64,000 nucleotides of DNA from NCBI GenBank assembly GCA_034359265.1, contig CP136892.1, positions 88,404,001-88,468,000 of the forward strand. Reading direction: 5' to 3'. The DNA is from Canna indica. Its lineage: Eukaryota > Streptophyta > Magnoliopsida > Zingiberales > Cannaceae. This document shows, one piece after another, positions 32,931-45,117 of this stretch. Under the pieces are notes generated by a model, which saw only the letters and a list, made by a program, of their open reading frames with translations, made no database searches and was not told the origin of the DNA. The translations under genes and the position numbers were made by a program. Numbering within the stretch: the first letter of the stretch is position 1; each line of letters begins with the position of its first letter.

Positions 32931-35890
32931 TACAAGCCGGATTCAACCATATGTGGTTCGTTGAAAGCGGACTCTGTATGAGTTAGTTATGATTTTCCGA
33001 ACCCGATATTGCTTTCATAATTTCTCCCGGATTCATTTTAACTCAGAATCCAGTTCTGTCAGGTTCGTTGCAAGCATGATTTTCCTGTTCATTTTTTGAG
33101 ACTGATTACGTATTTTTCCAGCATTGTTTCATATTTTTCGTACCTCCTGAAAGCATTTAATTGCAAAAATTAATTATATAATGATTTTTAAAAATTAGCA
33201 AAGTATCACCCTCAAATTCTACTCTACAAGCCGGATTCAACAATATGCGGTTCACTGATAGCGGACTCCGTATGAGTTAGTTATGATTTTCCAAACCCGA
33301 TATTGTTTTCAGAATTTCTCCCGAACTCATTTTAACTCCGAATCAAATTCTGTTAGGTTCTTTGCGAGCGCAATTTTCTTGTCCATTTTTCAAGACTGAT
33401 TATGTATTTTTCAGGCATCGTGTCATATTTTTTGTGCCTCTTGAAATCATTTAATTATAAAAATAAATTATATAATGAGTTTTAAAAATTAGCAAATTAT
33501 GACACTAAAATTCCACTCTACGAGCCGGATTCAACCATATGCGGTTCGCAGAAAGCGGACTCCGTATGAGTTAGTTAAGATTTTCCGAACTTGATATTAC
33601 TTCCAGAATTTCTCCCTGACTCTTTTTAACTCTGAATCCACTTCTGTCAGGTTTGTTACGAGCGCAATTTTCCTGTCCATTTTACAAGACTGACCACTTA
33701 TTTTTCGGGTGTCGTTGCATATTTTTCGTTCCTCCTGAAAGCATTTAATTGCAAAAATAAATTATATAATTAGTTTTAAAAATTAGCAAATTGTCACACT
33801 AAAATTTTACTCTACAAGACGGATTCAACCATGTCTGGTTCGCTGAAAGCGGACTCCGTATGAGTTAGTTATGATTGTTCGTACCCGATATTGCTTCCAG
33901 AATTTCTCCCTGACTCTTTTTAACTCTGAATCCACTTCTGTCAGGTTTGTTACGAGCGCAATTTTCCTGTCCATTTTACAAGACTGACCACTTATTTTTT
34001 GGGTGTCGTTGCATATTTTTCGTTCCTCCTGAAAGCATTTAATTGCAAAAATAAATTATATAATTAGTTTTAAAAATTAGCAAAGTGTCACACTAAAATT
34101 TTACTCTACAAGCCGGATTCAACCATATGCGGTTCGCTGAAAGCGGACTCCGTATTAGTTAGTTATGATTTTTCGAATCCGATATTGCTTCCAGAATTTC
34201 TCCCAGACTCATTTTAATACTGAATCCAGTTCTGTCAGGTTCGTTACGAGCGTGATTTTCCTGTCCATTTTACAAGTCTAACCACTTATTTTTCGGGTGC
34301 CGTTTCATATTTTTTGTGCCTCCTGAAAGCATTTAATTGCAAAAATAAGTTATATAATTAGTTTTGAAAATTAGCAATGTGTCACACTAAAATTCTACTC
34401 TACAAGCCGGATTCAACCATATGTGGTTCGTTGAAAGCGGACTCCGTATGAGTTAGTTATGATTTTCCGAACCCGATATTGCTTCCATAATTTCTTCCGG
34501 ACTCATTTTAACTCAGAATCCAGTTCTGTCAGGTTCGTTGCAAGCATGATTTTCCTGTTCATTTTTTGAGACTGATTACGTATTTTTCCAGCATTGTTTC
34601 ATATTTTTCGTACCTCCTGAAAGCATTTAATTGCAAAAATTAATTATATAATGATTTTTAAAAATTAGCAAAGTATCACCCTCAAATTCTACTCTACAAG
34701 CCGGATTCAACAATATGCGGTTCACTGATAGCGGACTCCGTATGAGTTAGTTATGATTTTCCAAACCCGATATTGTTTTCAGAATTTCTCCCGAACTCAT
34801 TTTAACTTCGAATCCAATTCTGTTAGGTTCTTTGCGAGCGCAATTTTCTTGTCCATTTTTCAAGACTGATTATTTATTTTTCAGGCATCGTGTCATATTT
34901 TATGTGCCTCTTGAAATCATTTAATTATAAAAATAAATTATATAATGAGTTTTAAAAATTAGCAAATTATGACACTAAAATTCCACTCTACGAGCCGGAT
35001 TCAACCATATGCGGTTCGTAGAAAGCGGACTCCGTATGAGTTAGTTAAGATTTTCCGAACTTGATATTACTTCCAGAATTTCTCCCTGACTCTTTTTAAC
35101 TCTGAATCCACTTCTGTCAGGTTTGTTACGAGCGCAATTTTCCTGTCCATTTTACAAGACTGACCACTTATTTTTCGGGTGTCGTTGCATATTTTTCGTT
35201 CCTCCTGAAAGCATTTAATTGCAAAAATAAATTATATAATTAGTTTTAAAAATTAGCAAAGTGTCACACTAAAATTTTACTCTACAAGACGGATTCAACC
35301 ATGTCTGGTTCGCTGAAAGCGGACTCCGTATGAGTTAGTTATGATTGTTCGTACCCGATATTGCTTCCAGAATTTCTCCCGGACTCATTTTAACACCGAA
35401 TCCAGTTCTGTCAGGTTCGTTACGAGCGTGATTTTCCTGTCCATTTTACAAGTCTGACCACTTATTTTTCGGGCGCCGTTTCATATTTTTTGTGCCTCCT
35501 GAAAGCATTTAATTGCAAAAATAAATTATATAATTAGTTTTAAAAATTATAAAATTATGACACTAAAATTCCACTCTACGAGCCGGATTCAACCATATGT
35601 GGTTCGCTGAAAGCGGACTTCGTATGAGTTAATTATGATTTTCCAAACCCGATATTGCTTTCAGAATTTCTCCCGGACTCATTTTAACTCCGAATCCAGT
35701 TCTATTAGGTTCGTTGCGAGCGTGATTTTCCTAGCCATTTTTTAAGACTGATTACGTATTTTTCAGCCATCATTTTAACTCCGAATCCACTTATTTTTCT
35801 GGTGTCGTTTCATGTTTTTCGTGCTTCCTGAAAGTATTTAATTGCAAAAATAAATTATATAATTAGTTTTAAAAATTAGCAAATTGTCAC
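32930..35890 (+). repeat. S293 13-monomer-period higher-order block, copy 1
   Basis: Ten consecutive monomers match 36788-39745 at an offset of 3855-3860 bp. Shared variants include CAATATGCGGTTCACTGATAG (33240, 34710), CCCTGACTCTTTTTAACTC and the GTCTGGTTCGC monomers. Within the block there is a nested 5-monomer (~1.47 kb) period. Confidence 0.8.
35757..35827 (+). repeat. Fused S293 monomer join
   Basis: Third copy of the CAGCCATCATTTTAACTCCG junction. Confidence 0.85.
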
Positions 35891-36787
35891 ACTAAAATTT
35901 TACTCTATAAGCCGGATTCAACCATATGCGGTTCGCTGAAAGCGGACTCCGTATTAGTTAGTTATGATTTTTCGAATCCGATATTGCTTCCAGAATTTCT
36001 CCCGGACTCATTTTAACACCGAATCCAGTTCTGTTAGATTCGTTACGAGCGTGATTTTCCTGTCCATTTTACAAGTCTGACCACTTATTTTTCGGGCGCC
36101 GTTTCATATTTTTTGTGCCTCCTGAAAGCATTTAATTGCAAAAATAAATTATATAATTAGTTTTAAAAATTATAAAATTATGACACTAAAATTCCACTCT
36201 ACGAGCCGGATTCAACCATATGCGGTTCGCAGAAAGCGGACTCCGTATGAGTTAGTTAAGATTTTCCGAACTTGATATTACTTCCAGAATTTCTCCCTGA
36301 CTCTTCTTAACTCTGAATTCACTTCTGTCAGGTTTGTTACGAGCGCAATTTTCCTGTCCATTTTACAAGACTGACCACTTATTTTTCGGGTGTCGTTGCA
36401 TATTTTTCGTTTCTCCTGAAAGCATTTAATTGCAAAAATAAATTATATAATTAGTTATAAAAATTAGCAAAGTGTCACACTAAAATTTTACTCTACAAGC
36501 CGGATTCAACCATATGCGGTTCGCTGAAAGCGGACTCCGTATTAGTTAGTTATGATTTTTCGAATCCGATATTGCTTCCAGAATTTCTCCCAGACTCATT
36601 TTAATACTGAATCCAGTTCTGTCAGGTTCGTTACGAGCGTGATTTTCCTGTCCATTTTACAAGTCTAACCACTTATTTTTCGGGCGCCGTTTCATATTTT
36701 TTGTGCCTCCTGAAAGCATTTAATTGCAAAAATAAGTTATATAATTAGTTTTGAAAATTAGCAATGTGTCACACTAAAATTCTACTC

Positions 36788-39745
36788 TACAAGCCGGATT
36801 CAACCATATGTGGTTCGTTGAAAGCGGACTCCGTATGAGTTAGTTATGATTTTCCGAACCCGATATTGCTTCCATAATTTCTTCCGGACTCATTTTAACT
36901 CGGAATCCAGTTCTGTCAGGTTCGTTGCAAGCATGATTTTCCTGTTCATTTTTTGAGACTGATTACGTATTTTTCCAGCATTGTTTCATATTTTTCGTAC
37001 CTCCTGAAAGCATTTAATTGCAAAAATTAATTATATAATGATTTTTAAAAATTAGCAAGGTATCACCCTCAAATTCTACTCTACAAGCCGGATTCAACAA
37101 TATGCGGTTCACTGATAGCGGACTCCGTATGAGTTAGTTATGATTTTCCAAACCCGATATTGTTTTCAGAATTTCTCCCGAACTCATTTTAACTCCGAAT
37201 CCACTTCTGTCAGGTTCTTTGCGAGCGCAATTTTCTTGTCCATTTTTCAAGACTGATTATGTATTTTTCAGGCATCGTGTCATATTTTTTGTGCCTCTTG
37301 AAATCATTTAATTATAAAAATAAATTATATAATGAGTTTTAAAAATTAGCAAATTATGACACTAAAATTCCACTCTACGAGCCGGATTCAACCATATGCG
37401 GTTCGCAGAAAGCGGACTCCGTATGAGTTAGTTAAGATTTTCCGAACTTGATATTACTTCCAGAATTTCTCCCTGACTCTTTTTAACTCTGAATCCACTT
37501 CTGTCAGGTTTGTTACGAGCGCAATTTTCCTGTCCATTTTACAAGACTGACCACTTATTTTTCGGGTGTCGTTGCATATTTTTCGTTCCTCCTGAAAGCA
37601 TTTAATTGCAAAAATAAATTATATAATTAGTTTTAAAAATTAGCAAATTGTCACACTAAAATTTTACTCTACAAGACGGATTCAACCATGTCTGGTTCGC
37701 TGAAAGCGGACTCCGTATGAGTTAGTTATGATTGTTCGTACCCGATATTGCTTCCAGAATTTCTCCCTGACCCTTTTTAACTCTGAATCCACTTCTGTCA
37801 GGTTTGTTACGAGCGCAATTTTCCTGTCCATTTTACAAGACTGACCACTTATTTTTTGGGTGTCGTTGCATATTTTTCGTTCCTCCTGAAAGCATTTAAT
37901 TGCAAAAATAAATTATATAATTAGTTTTAAAAATTAGCAAAGTGTCACACTAAAATTTTACTCTACAAGCCGGATTCAACCATGTCTGGTTCGCTGAATG
38001 CGGACTCCGTATGAGTTAGTTATAATTGTTCGTACCCGATATTGCTTCCAGAATTTCTCCCGGACTCATTTTAACACCGAATCCAGTTCTGTCAAGTTCG
38101 TTACGAGCGTGATTTTCCTGTCCATTTTACAAGTCTGACCACTTATTTTTCGGGCGCCGTTTCATATTTTTTGTGCCTCCTGAAATCATTTAATTGCAAA
38201 AATAAGTTATATAATTAGTTTTGAAAATTAGCAAAGTGTCACACTAAAATTTTACTCTACAAGCCGGATTCAACCATATGTGGTTTGTTGAAAGCGGACT
38301 CTGTATGAGTTAGTTATGATTTTCCGAACCCGATATTGCTTCCATAATTTCTCCCAGATTCATTTTAACTCAGAATCCAGTTCTGTCAGGTTCGTTGCAA
38401 GCATGATTTTCCTGTTCATTTTTTGAGACTGATTACGTATTTTTCCAGCATTGTTTCATATTTTTCGTACCTCCTGAAAGCATTTAATTGCAAAAATTAA
38501 TTATATAATGATTTTTAAAAATTAGCAAAGTATCACCCTCAAATTCTACTCTACAAGCCGGATTCAACAATATGCGGTTCACTGATAGCGGACTCCGTAT
38601 GAGTTAGTTATGATTTTCCAAACCCGATATTGTTTTCAGAATTTCTCCCGAACTCATTTTAACTCCGAATCCAATTCTGTTAGGTTCTTTGCGAGCGCAA
38701 TTTTCTTGTCCATTTTTCAAGACTGATTATTTATTTTTCAGGCATCGTGTCATATTTTTTGTGCCTCTTGAAATCATTTAATTATAAAAATAAATTATAT
38801 AATGAGTTTTAAAAATTAGCAAATTATGACACTAAAATTCCACTCTACGAGCCGGATTCAACCATATGCGGTTCGCAGAAAGCGGACTCCGTATGAGTTA
38901 GTTAAGATTTTCCAAACTTGATATTACTTCCAGAATTTCTCCCTGACTCTTTTTAACTCTGAATCCACTTCTGTCAGGTTTGTTACGAGCGCAATTTTCC
39001 TGTCCATTTTACAAGACTGACCACTTATTTTTCGGGTGTCGTTGCATATTTTTCGTTCCTCCTGAAAGCATTTAATTGCAAAAATAAATTATATAATTAG
39101 TTTTAAAAATTAGCAAAGTGTCACACTAAAATTTTACTCTACAAGACGGATTCAACCATGTCTGGTTCGCTGAAAGCGGACTCCGTATGAGTTAGTTATG
39201 ATTGTTCGTACCCGATATTGCTTCCAGAATTTCTCCCGGACTCATTTTAACACCGAATCCAGTTCTGTCAGGTTCGTTACGAGCGTGATTTTCCTGTCCA
39301 TTTTACAAGTCTGACCACTTATTTTTCGGGCGCCGTTTCATATTTTTTGTGCCTCCTGAAAGCATTTAATTGCAAAAATAAATTATATAATTAGTTTTAA
39401 AAATTATAAAATTATGACACTAAAATTCCACTCTACGAGCCGGATTCAACCATATGTGGTTCGCTGAAAGCGGACTTCGTATGAGTTAATTATGATTTTC
39501 CAAACCCGATATTGCTTTCAGAATTTCTCCCGGACTCATTTTAACTCCGAATCCAGTTCTATTAGGTTCGTTGCGAGCGTGATTTTCCTAGCCATTTTTT
39601 AAGACTGATTACGTATTTTTCAACCATCATTTTAACTCTGAATCCACTTATTTTTCTGGTGTCGTTTCATGTTTTTCGTGCTTCTGAAAGCATTTAATTG
39701 CAAAAATAAATTATATAATTAGTTTTAAAAATTATCAAACTGTCA
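36788..39745 (+). repeat. S293 13-monomer-period higher-order block, copy 2
   Basis: Counterpart of 32930-35890. Differences are scattered single bases, for example GCTGAATGCGG near 37995 in a monomer that elsewhere reads GCTGAAAGCGG. Confidence 0.8.
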
Positions 39746-41460
39746 CACTAAAATTTTACTCTACAAGCCGGATTCACCCATGTGCGGTTCGCTGAAAGCG
39801 GACTCCGTATGAGTAAGTTATGATTTTCCGAACCCGATATTGATTCCAGAATTTTTCCCGGACTCATTTTAACTCCGAATCCAGTTCTGTAAGGTTCGTT
39901 ACGAGCATGATTTTCCTGGCCATTTTACAAGACTGACCACTTATTTTTTGTGCACCCTTTCATATTTTTTGTGCCTCCTGAACGCATTTAATTGCAAAAA
40001 TAAATTAAATAATTAGTTTTAAAAATTAGCAAAGTATCACACTAAAATTCTACTCTATAGGCCGGATTCAACCATATGCGGTTCGCTGAAAGCGGACTCC
40101 GTATGACTTAGTTATGATTTTCCGAAGCCGATATTATTTCCAGAATTTCTCCCGGACTCATTTTAACTCCGAATCCAGTTCTGTTAGGTTCGTTACGAGT
40201 ATGATTTTCCTGGCCATTTTACAATACTAACCACGTATTTTTCGAGCATCGTTTCATATTTTTCGTGCCTCCTGAAATTATTTAATTGAAAAAATAAATT
40301 ATATAATTGGTTTTAAAAATTAGCAAAGTGTCACACTAAAATTCTATTGTACAAGCCGGATTCAACCATATGCTATTCGCTGAAAGCGGACTCCGTATGA
40401 GTTAGTTAAGATTTTTCGAACTTGATATTGCTTCCAGAATTTCTCACTGACTCTTTTTAACTCTGAATCCACTTCTGTCAGGTTTGTTACGAGCGCAATT
40501 TTCCTGTCCATTTTACAAGACTGACCACTTATTTTTCGGGTGTCGTTGCATATTTTTCGTTCCTCCTGAAAGCATTTAATTGCAAAAATAAATTATATAA
40601 TTAGTTTTAAAAATTAGCAAAGTGTCACACTAAAATTTTACTCTACAAGCCGGATTCAACCATGTCTGGTTCGCTGAAAGCGAACTCCGTATGAGTTAGT
40701 TATGATTGTTCGTACCCGATATTGCTTCCAGAATTTCTCCCGGACTCATTTTAACACCGAAGCCAGTTCTGTTAGGTTCGTTACGAGCGTGATTTTCCTG
40801 TCCATTTTACAAGTCTGACCACTTATTTTTCGGGCGCCGTTTTATATTTTTTGTGCCTCCTGAAAGCATTTAATTGCAAAAATAAGCTATATAATTAGTT
40901 TTGAAAATTAGCAAAGTGTCACACTAAAATTCTACTCTACAAGCCGGATTCAACCATATGTGGTTCGTTGAAAGCGGACTCCGTATGAGTTAGTTATGAT
41001 TTTCCGAACCCGATATTGCTTCCATAATTTCTCCCGGACTCATTTTAACTCGGAATCCAGTTCTGTCAGGTTCGTTGCAAGCATGATTTTCCTGTTCATT
41101 TTTGAGACTGATTACGTATTTTTCCAGCATTGTTTCATATTTTTCGTACCTCCTGAAAGCATTTAATTGCAAAAATTAATTATATAATGATTTTTAAAAA
41201 TTAGCAAAGTATCACCCTCAAATTCTATTCTACAAGCCGGATTCAACGATATATGGTTCACTGAAAGCGGACTCCGTATGAGTTAGTTATGATTTTCCAA
41301 ACCCGTTATTGTTTTCAGAATTTCTCCCGGACTCATTTTAACTCCGAATCCAATTCTGTCAGGTTCTTTGCGAGCGCAATTTTCTTGTCCATTTTTCAAG
41401 ACTGATTATGTATTTTTCAGGCATCGTATCATATTTTTTGTGCCTCTTGAAATCATTTAA
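39424..41460 (+). repeat. Distant ~2 kb copy of the 29.3-31.4 kb S293 segment
   Basis: The run fused monomer, TCTATAGGCC monomer, TGTACAAGCCGG monomer, GTCTGGTTCGC monomer, GTTCGTTGAAAG monomer, GGTTCACTG monomer occurs here and at 29327-31425, 10.1 kb apart. The TGTACAAGCC variant (30247 and 40345) is seen only in these two places. Confidence 0.8.
39615..39685 (+). repeat. Fused S293 monomer join
   Basis: Fourth copy of the junction, with CAACCATCATTTTAACTCTG and one base fewer in GTGCTTCTGAAAG. Confidence 0.83.
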
Positions 41461-42087
41461 TTGTCCATTTTTTGTGCCTCCGTTCGATCCGAATCTGTCA
41501 GAAAGACTCGAGTCAAAACAAACTGAGCTGAGCCTTGTCGAGCTAAACTGAGCCTAGTCGAGCCGAGCCGAGCCGAGCCAAGCTAAGCCCAGCCAAGTCG
41601 AGTCGAGCTAAGTCGAGCCAAGCCAAGCCAAGCCTAGCATAGCCCAACTCGTATCTTGATCGGCTCGAATTGGCTCAGCTCGGCTGGCCTTTGGTGGCTA
41701 GGCTGGGCTGGGAATAACTGCGCTTGGCTCGGCACGTCTTTGCTCGACTTGGCTTGGCTAGGCCTGGCAAGGCTCGGCTCGGCTTGGATTGGCTGGGCTT
41801 AGTTGGGCTTAGCTAGGCGCGGCTCATCTCGACTAGGCTCAGCTCAGCTCAGCTCGGCTGAACTGAGCTTGGCTCGGTTTGACTCAACTCCGTTCGATCC
41901 GAATCTGTCAGAAAGACTCGAGCCAAAACAAACTGAGCTGAGCCTTGTCGAGCCAAACTGAGCCTAGTCGAGCCGAGGCGAGCCAAGCTAAGCCCAGCCA
42001 AGCAATGCACAACCAAGCCAAGCCGTGTCGAGCTAAGTCGAGCCAAGCCATGCCGAGCCGAGCCAGCTGAGGCTAAGCGAGCCAAGC

Positions 42088-42182
42088 ACGATACGAGTTC
42101 GGAAAATCATTACTTATTCATACGAAGTCTGTTTTTAGAAAATTGCATTTGAGTTCGAAAAAAAATTCTACGCATGATGTGA
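42088..42182 (-). repeat. AT-rich tag B
   Basis: ATACGAGTTCGGAAAATC to TCTACGCATGATGTGAGG. GGAAAATCATTACTTATTC is close to the minus S293 sequence. Confidence 0.83.
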
Positions 42183-42499
42183 GGCTGGCTTGGTTGGACT
42201 TAGCTAGGCTCAGCTTGGCTTGAGTGGGCTTGGCTTGGCTCATCTTGGTTCGGCATGGTTGGGCTTAGCTAGGCTCAGCTTGGTTTGGCTCGACTAGGCT
42301 CAGCTCAGCTCGGTTCAGTTCGGCCTGGCTCAGCTTGGCTTGGCTTGGCTTGGCTTAGCTTGGCTCGGCTAAGCTTGGCTTGGCTTGGCTAGACTAGGCT
42401 CGGCTTGGCTAGGCTTGGCTTGGCTGGGCTTGTCTTCGCTTGGCTTGGCTTGGCTTGTCTAGGCTCGGCTTTGCTTGGATGGCTAAGATTGGCTTGGCT

Positions 42500-42638
42500 C
42501 CAGTTGGATCGATTAGGCATCAACGGCTCGGCGTAGCTCAATAAGTAGATAGGCTAAGCCGATCCAAACCGAGCCAAGCGAAGCTGAGCCTACCGAGTCT
42601 TTCTAACAGAGCTGGTACGAGCAGAGTTAAGTCAAATC
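42500..42638 (-). repeat. Half-module B
   Basis: CCAGTTGGATCGATTAGGC through CTGGTACGAGCAGAGTTAAG. The GGTACGAGC form matches the 19-21 kb subfamily on the other side of the core. Confidence 0.78.
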
Positions 42639-42770
42639 AAGCCAAGCTCGGTTCAACCGAGCCGAGCCGAGCTGAGCTGAGACTGGTCGAGCCAAACTGA
42701 GCCTAGTCGAGCAGAGCCAAGGCAAGCTAAGCCTAGCTAAGCTAAGTCAAGCCAAGCCTAGCCTAGCCAA

Positions 42771-42955
42771 GCCTTGCCTAGCCAAGCCAAGCCTTGCCTA
42801 GCCAAGCCAAGCCAAGCCTTGCCTAGCCAAGCCAAGCCAAGCCTTGCCTAGCCAAGCCAAGCCTTGCCTAGCCAAGCCAAGCCTTGCCTAGCCAAGCCAA
42901 GCCTTGCCTAGCCAAGCCAAGCCTTGCCTAGCCAAGCCAAGCCTTGCCTTGCCTA
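42771..42955 (-). repeat. 20 bp higher-order pentamer array
   Basis: GCCTTGCCTAGCCAAGCCAA recurs nine times, spaced 20, 25, 25, 20, 20, 20, 20 and 20 bases. It is a four-pentamer unit built from AAGCC with TTGCC and TAGCC variants. The perfect AAGCC tract follows directly. A shorter relative lies near 46560-46615. Confidence 0.9.
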
Positions 42956-43082
42956 GCCAAGCCAAGCCAAGCCAAGCCAAGCCAAGCCAAGCCAAGCCAA
43001 GCCAAGCCAAGCCAAGCCAAGCCAAGCCAAGCCAAGCCAAGCCAAGCCAAGCCAAGCCAAGCCAAGCCAAGCCAAGCCAAGC
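42956..43082 (-). repeat. Perfect AAGCC array, about 25 units
   Basis: Uninterrupted pentamer run, the second longest after 4571-4720. It begins where the 20 bp higher-order array ends. Confidence 0.94.
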
Positions 43083-44497
43083 CTATTCTAGCCAAGCCTA
43101 GCTTAGCCAAGCCAAGCCAAGCCTAGACAAGCCCAACCTAGCCAAGCCAAGCCTAGCCGAGCCCAACTCGTATCTTGCTCGGCTCGAATTGGCTCGGCTC
43201 GGCTGGCCTTAGGTGGCTAGGCTGGGCTGGGAATACTTGCGCTTGGCTCGGCACGGCTTGGCTCGACTTGGCTTGGCTGGGCTTGGCAAGGCTCGGCTAG
43301 GCTTGGATTGGCTGGGCTTAGTTGGGCTTAACTAGGCGCGGCTCGGCTCGACTAGGCTCATCTTAGCTCAGCTCAGCTCAGCTCAGCTCAGCTCAGCTCG
43401 GCTGAACTGAGCTTGGCTCGGTTTGACTCAACTCCGTTCGATCCGAATCTGTCAGAAAGACTCGAGTCAAAAGAAACTGAGCTGGCCCTTGTCGAGCCAA
43501 ACTGAGCCTGGTCGAGCCGAGCCGAGCCAAGCTAAGCCCAGCCAAGCAATGCACAACCAAGCCAAGCCGAGTCGAGTTAAGTCGAGCCAAGCCAAGCCAA
43601 GCCAAGCCTAGCTGAGCCCAACTCGTATCTTGCTCGGCTCGAATTGGCTCGGCTGGGCTGGGAATAGCTGCGCTTGGCTCGGCACGGCTTTGCTCGACTT
43701 GGCTTGGCTGGGCTTGGCAAGGCTCGGCTCGGCTTGGCTTGGCTAGGCTTAGTTGAGCTTAGCAAGGCGCGGCTCGGCTCGACTAGGCTTAGCTCAGCTC
43801 AGCTCGGCTGAACTGAGCTTGGCTCGGTTTGACTCAACTCCGTTCGATCCGAATCTGTCAAAAAGACTCGAGCCAAAATAAACTGAGTTGAGCCTTGTCG
43901 AGCCAAACTGAGCCTAGTCGAGCCGAGCCGAGCCAAGCTAAGCCCAACCAAGCAATGCACAGCCAAGCCAAGCCGAGTGGAGTTAAGTCGAGCCAAGCCA
44001 AGCCAAGCCAAGCCTAGCTGAGCCCAACTCGTATCTTGCTCGGCTCGAATTGGCTCGGCTCGGCTGGGCTGGGAATAGCTGTGCTTGGCTCGGCACGGCT
44101 TTGCTCGACTTGGCTTGGCTGGGCTTGGCAAGGCTCGGCTCGGCTTGGCTGGGCTTGGCAAGGCTCGGCTCGGCTTGGCTTGGCTAGGCTTAGTTGAGCT
44201 TAGCAAGGCGCGGCTCGGCTCGACTAGGCTTAGCTCAGCTCAGCTCAGCTCGGCTGAATTGAGCTTGGCTCAGTTTGACTCAACTCCGTTCGATCCGAAT
44301 CTGTCAAAAAGACTCGAGCCAAAATAAACTGAGCTGAGCCTTGTCGAGCCAAACTGAGCCTAGTCGAGCCGAGCCAAGCCAAGCTAAGACCAGCCAAGCA
44401 ATGCACAGCCAAGCCAAGCCGAGTCGAGCTAAGTCGAGCCGAGCCAAGCCGAGCCGAGCCAGCTGAGGCTAAGCGAGTCGAGCCAATTCAGGCCGAG

Positions 44498-44592
44498 CAT
44501 GATACGAGTTCGGAAATCATTATTTATTCATAGGAAGTCTGTTTTTAGAAAATTGCAATTGAGTTCGGAAAAAAATTCTACGCATGATGTGA
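44498..44592 (-). repeat. AT-rich tag B
   Basis: Contains CATAGGAAGTCTGTTTTTAG and an unusual GAGTTCGGAAAAAAATTC. Confidence 0.82.
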
Positions 44593-44871
44593 GGCTGGCT
44601 TGGTTGGGCTTAGCTAGGCTCAGCTTGGATTGAGCGGGCTTGGCTTGGCTCGTCTTGGTTCGGCATGGCTGGGCTTAGCTAGGCTCAGCTCGGTTCAGTT
44701 CGGCTTGGCTTGGCTTAGCTTGGCTCGGCTAGGCTTGGCTTGGCTAGGCTAGGCTAGGCTTGGCTTGACTTAGCTTAGCTAGGATCAGCTTGGCTCGGCT
44801 CTGCTCGACTAGGCTCAGTTTGGCTCAACCAGTCTGAGCTCAACTTGGCTCGGCTCGGCTGAACCGAGCTT

Positions 44872-44936
44872 GGCTCGATTTGAGTTAACTCTGCTCGAAC
44901 CAGCTTTGTTAGAAAGACTCGGTAGGCTCAGCTTCG
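44872..44936 (+). repeat. Half-module B, plus, partial
   Basis: GAGTTAACTCTGCTCGAACC to GACTCGGTAGGCTCAGC. It is the only plus half-module in this block and meets the minus half-module at 44980 to form a fold-back. Confidence 0.72.
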
Positions 44937-44979
44937 GCTTTGCTTGGCTGGATAAGATTGGCTTGGCTCCAGTTGGCTC

Positions 44980-45117
44980 CAGTTGGCTCGATTAGGCATC
45001 ACCGGCTCGGCATAGCTCAATAAGTAGATAGGCTTAGCCGATCCAAACTGAGCCAAGCGAAGTTGAGCCTACCGAGTCTTTCTAACAGAGCTGGTACGAG
45101 CAGAGTTAAGTCAAATC
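44980..45117 (-). repeat. Half-module B
   Basis: Complete, preceded by a doubled CTCCAGTTGG word, the mirror of the doubled CAACTGGAG in the 17-21 kb copies. Confidence 0.78.

Larger units (their letters stand above)
24533..41463 (+). repeat. S293 satellite array, plus orientation, about 57 monomers
   Basis: The anchor CTCTACAAGCCGGATTCAAC recurs at about 24731, 25026, 25320, 25613 and then every 291-297 bases to 41224. A few 325-390 bp intervals are caused by partial monomers. Consensus order: AAATTCTACTCTACAAGCC, GGATTCAACCATATGCGG, TTCGCTGAAAGCGGACTCCG, TATGAGTTAGTTATGATTTT, CCGAACCCGATATTGC, CCAGAATTTCTCCCGG, CTCCGAATCCAGTTC, TGTCAGGTTCGTTACGAGC, an AT-rich AATTATATAATT zone, then back to the start. 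Variant monomers recur in a fixed order (higher-order repeats, listed separately). This is tandem satellite DNA with no gene. Its array length and AT-rich monomers would fit a centromeric or pericentromeric satellite, but position alone cannot show that. Confidence 0.95.

Noticed and set aside
22161..41463. Identification of S293 as a named centromere satellite
   Set aside because: The monomer length and AT-rich character would fit, but I cannot match it to a specific published family from memory, and location or CENH3 binding is not visible in sequence.
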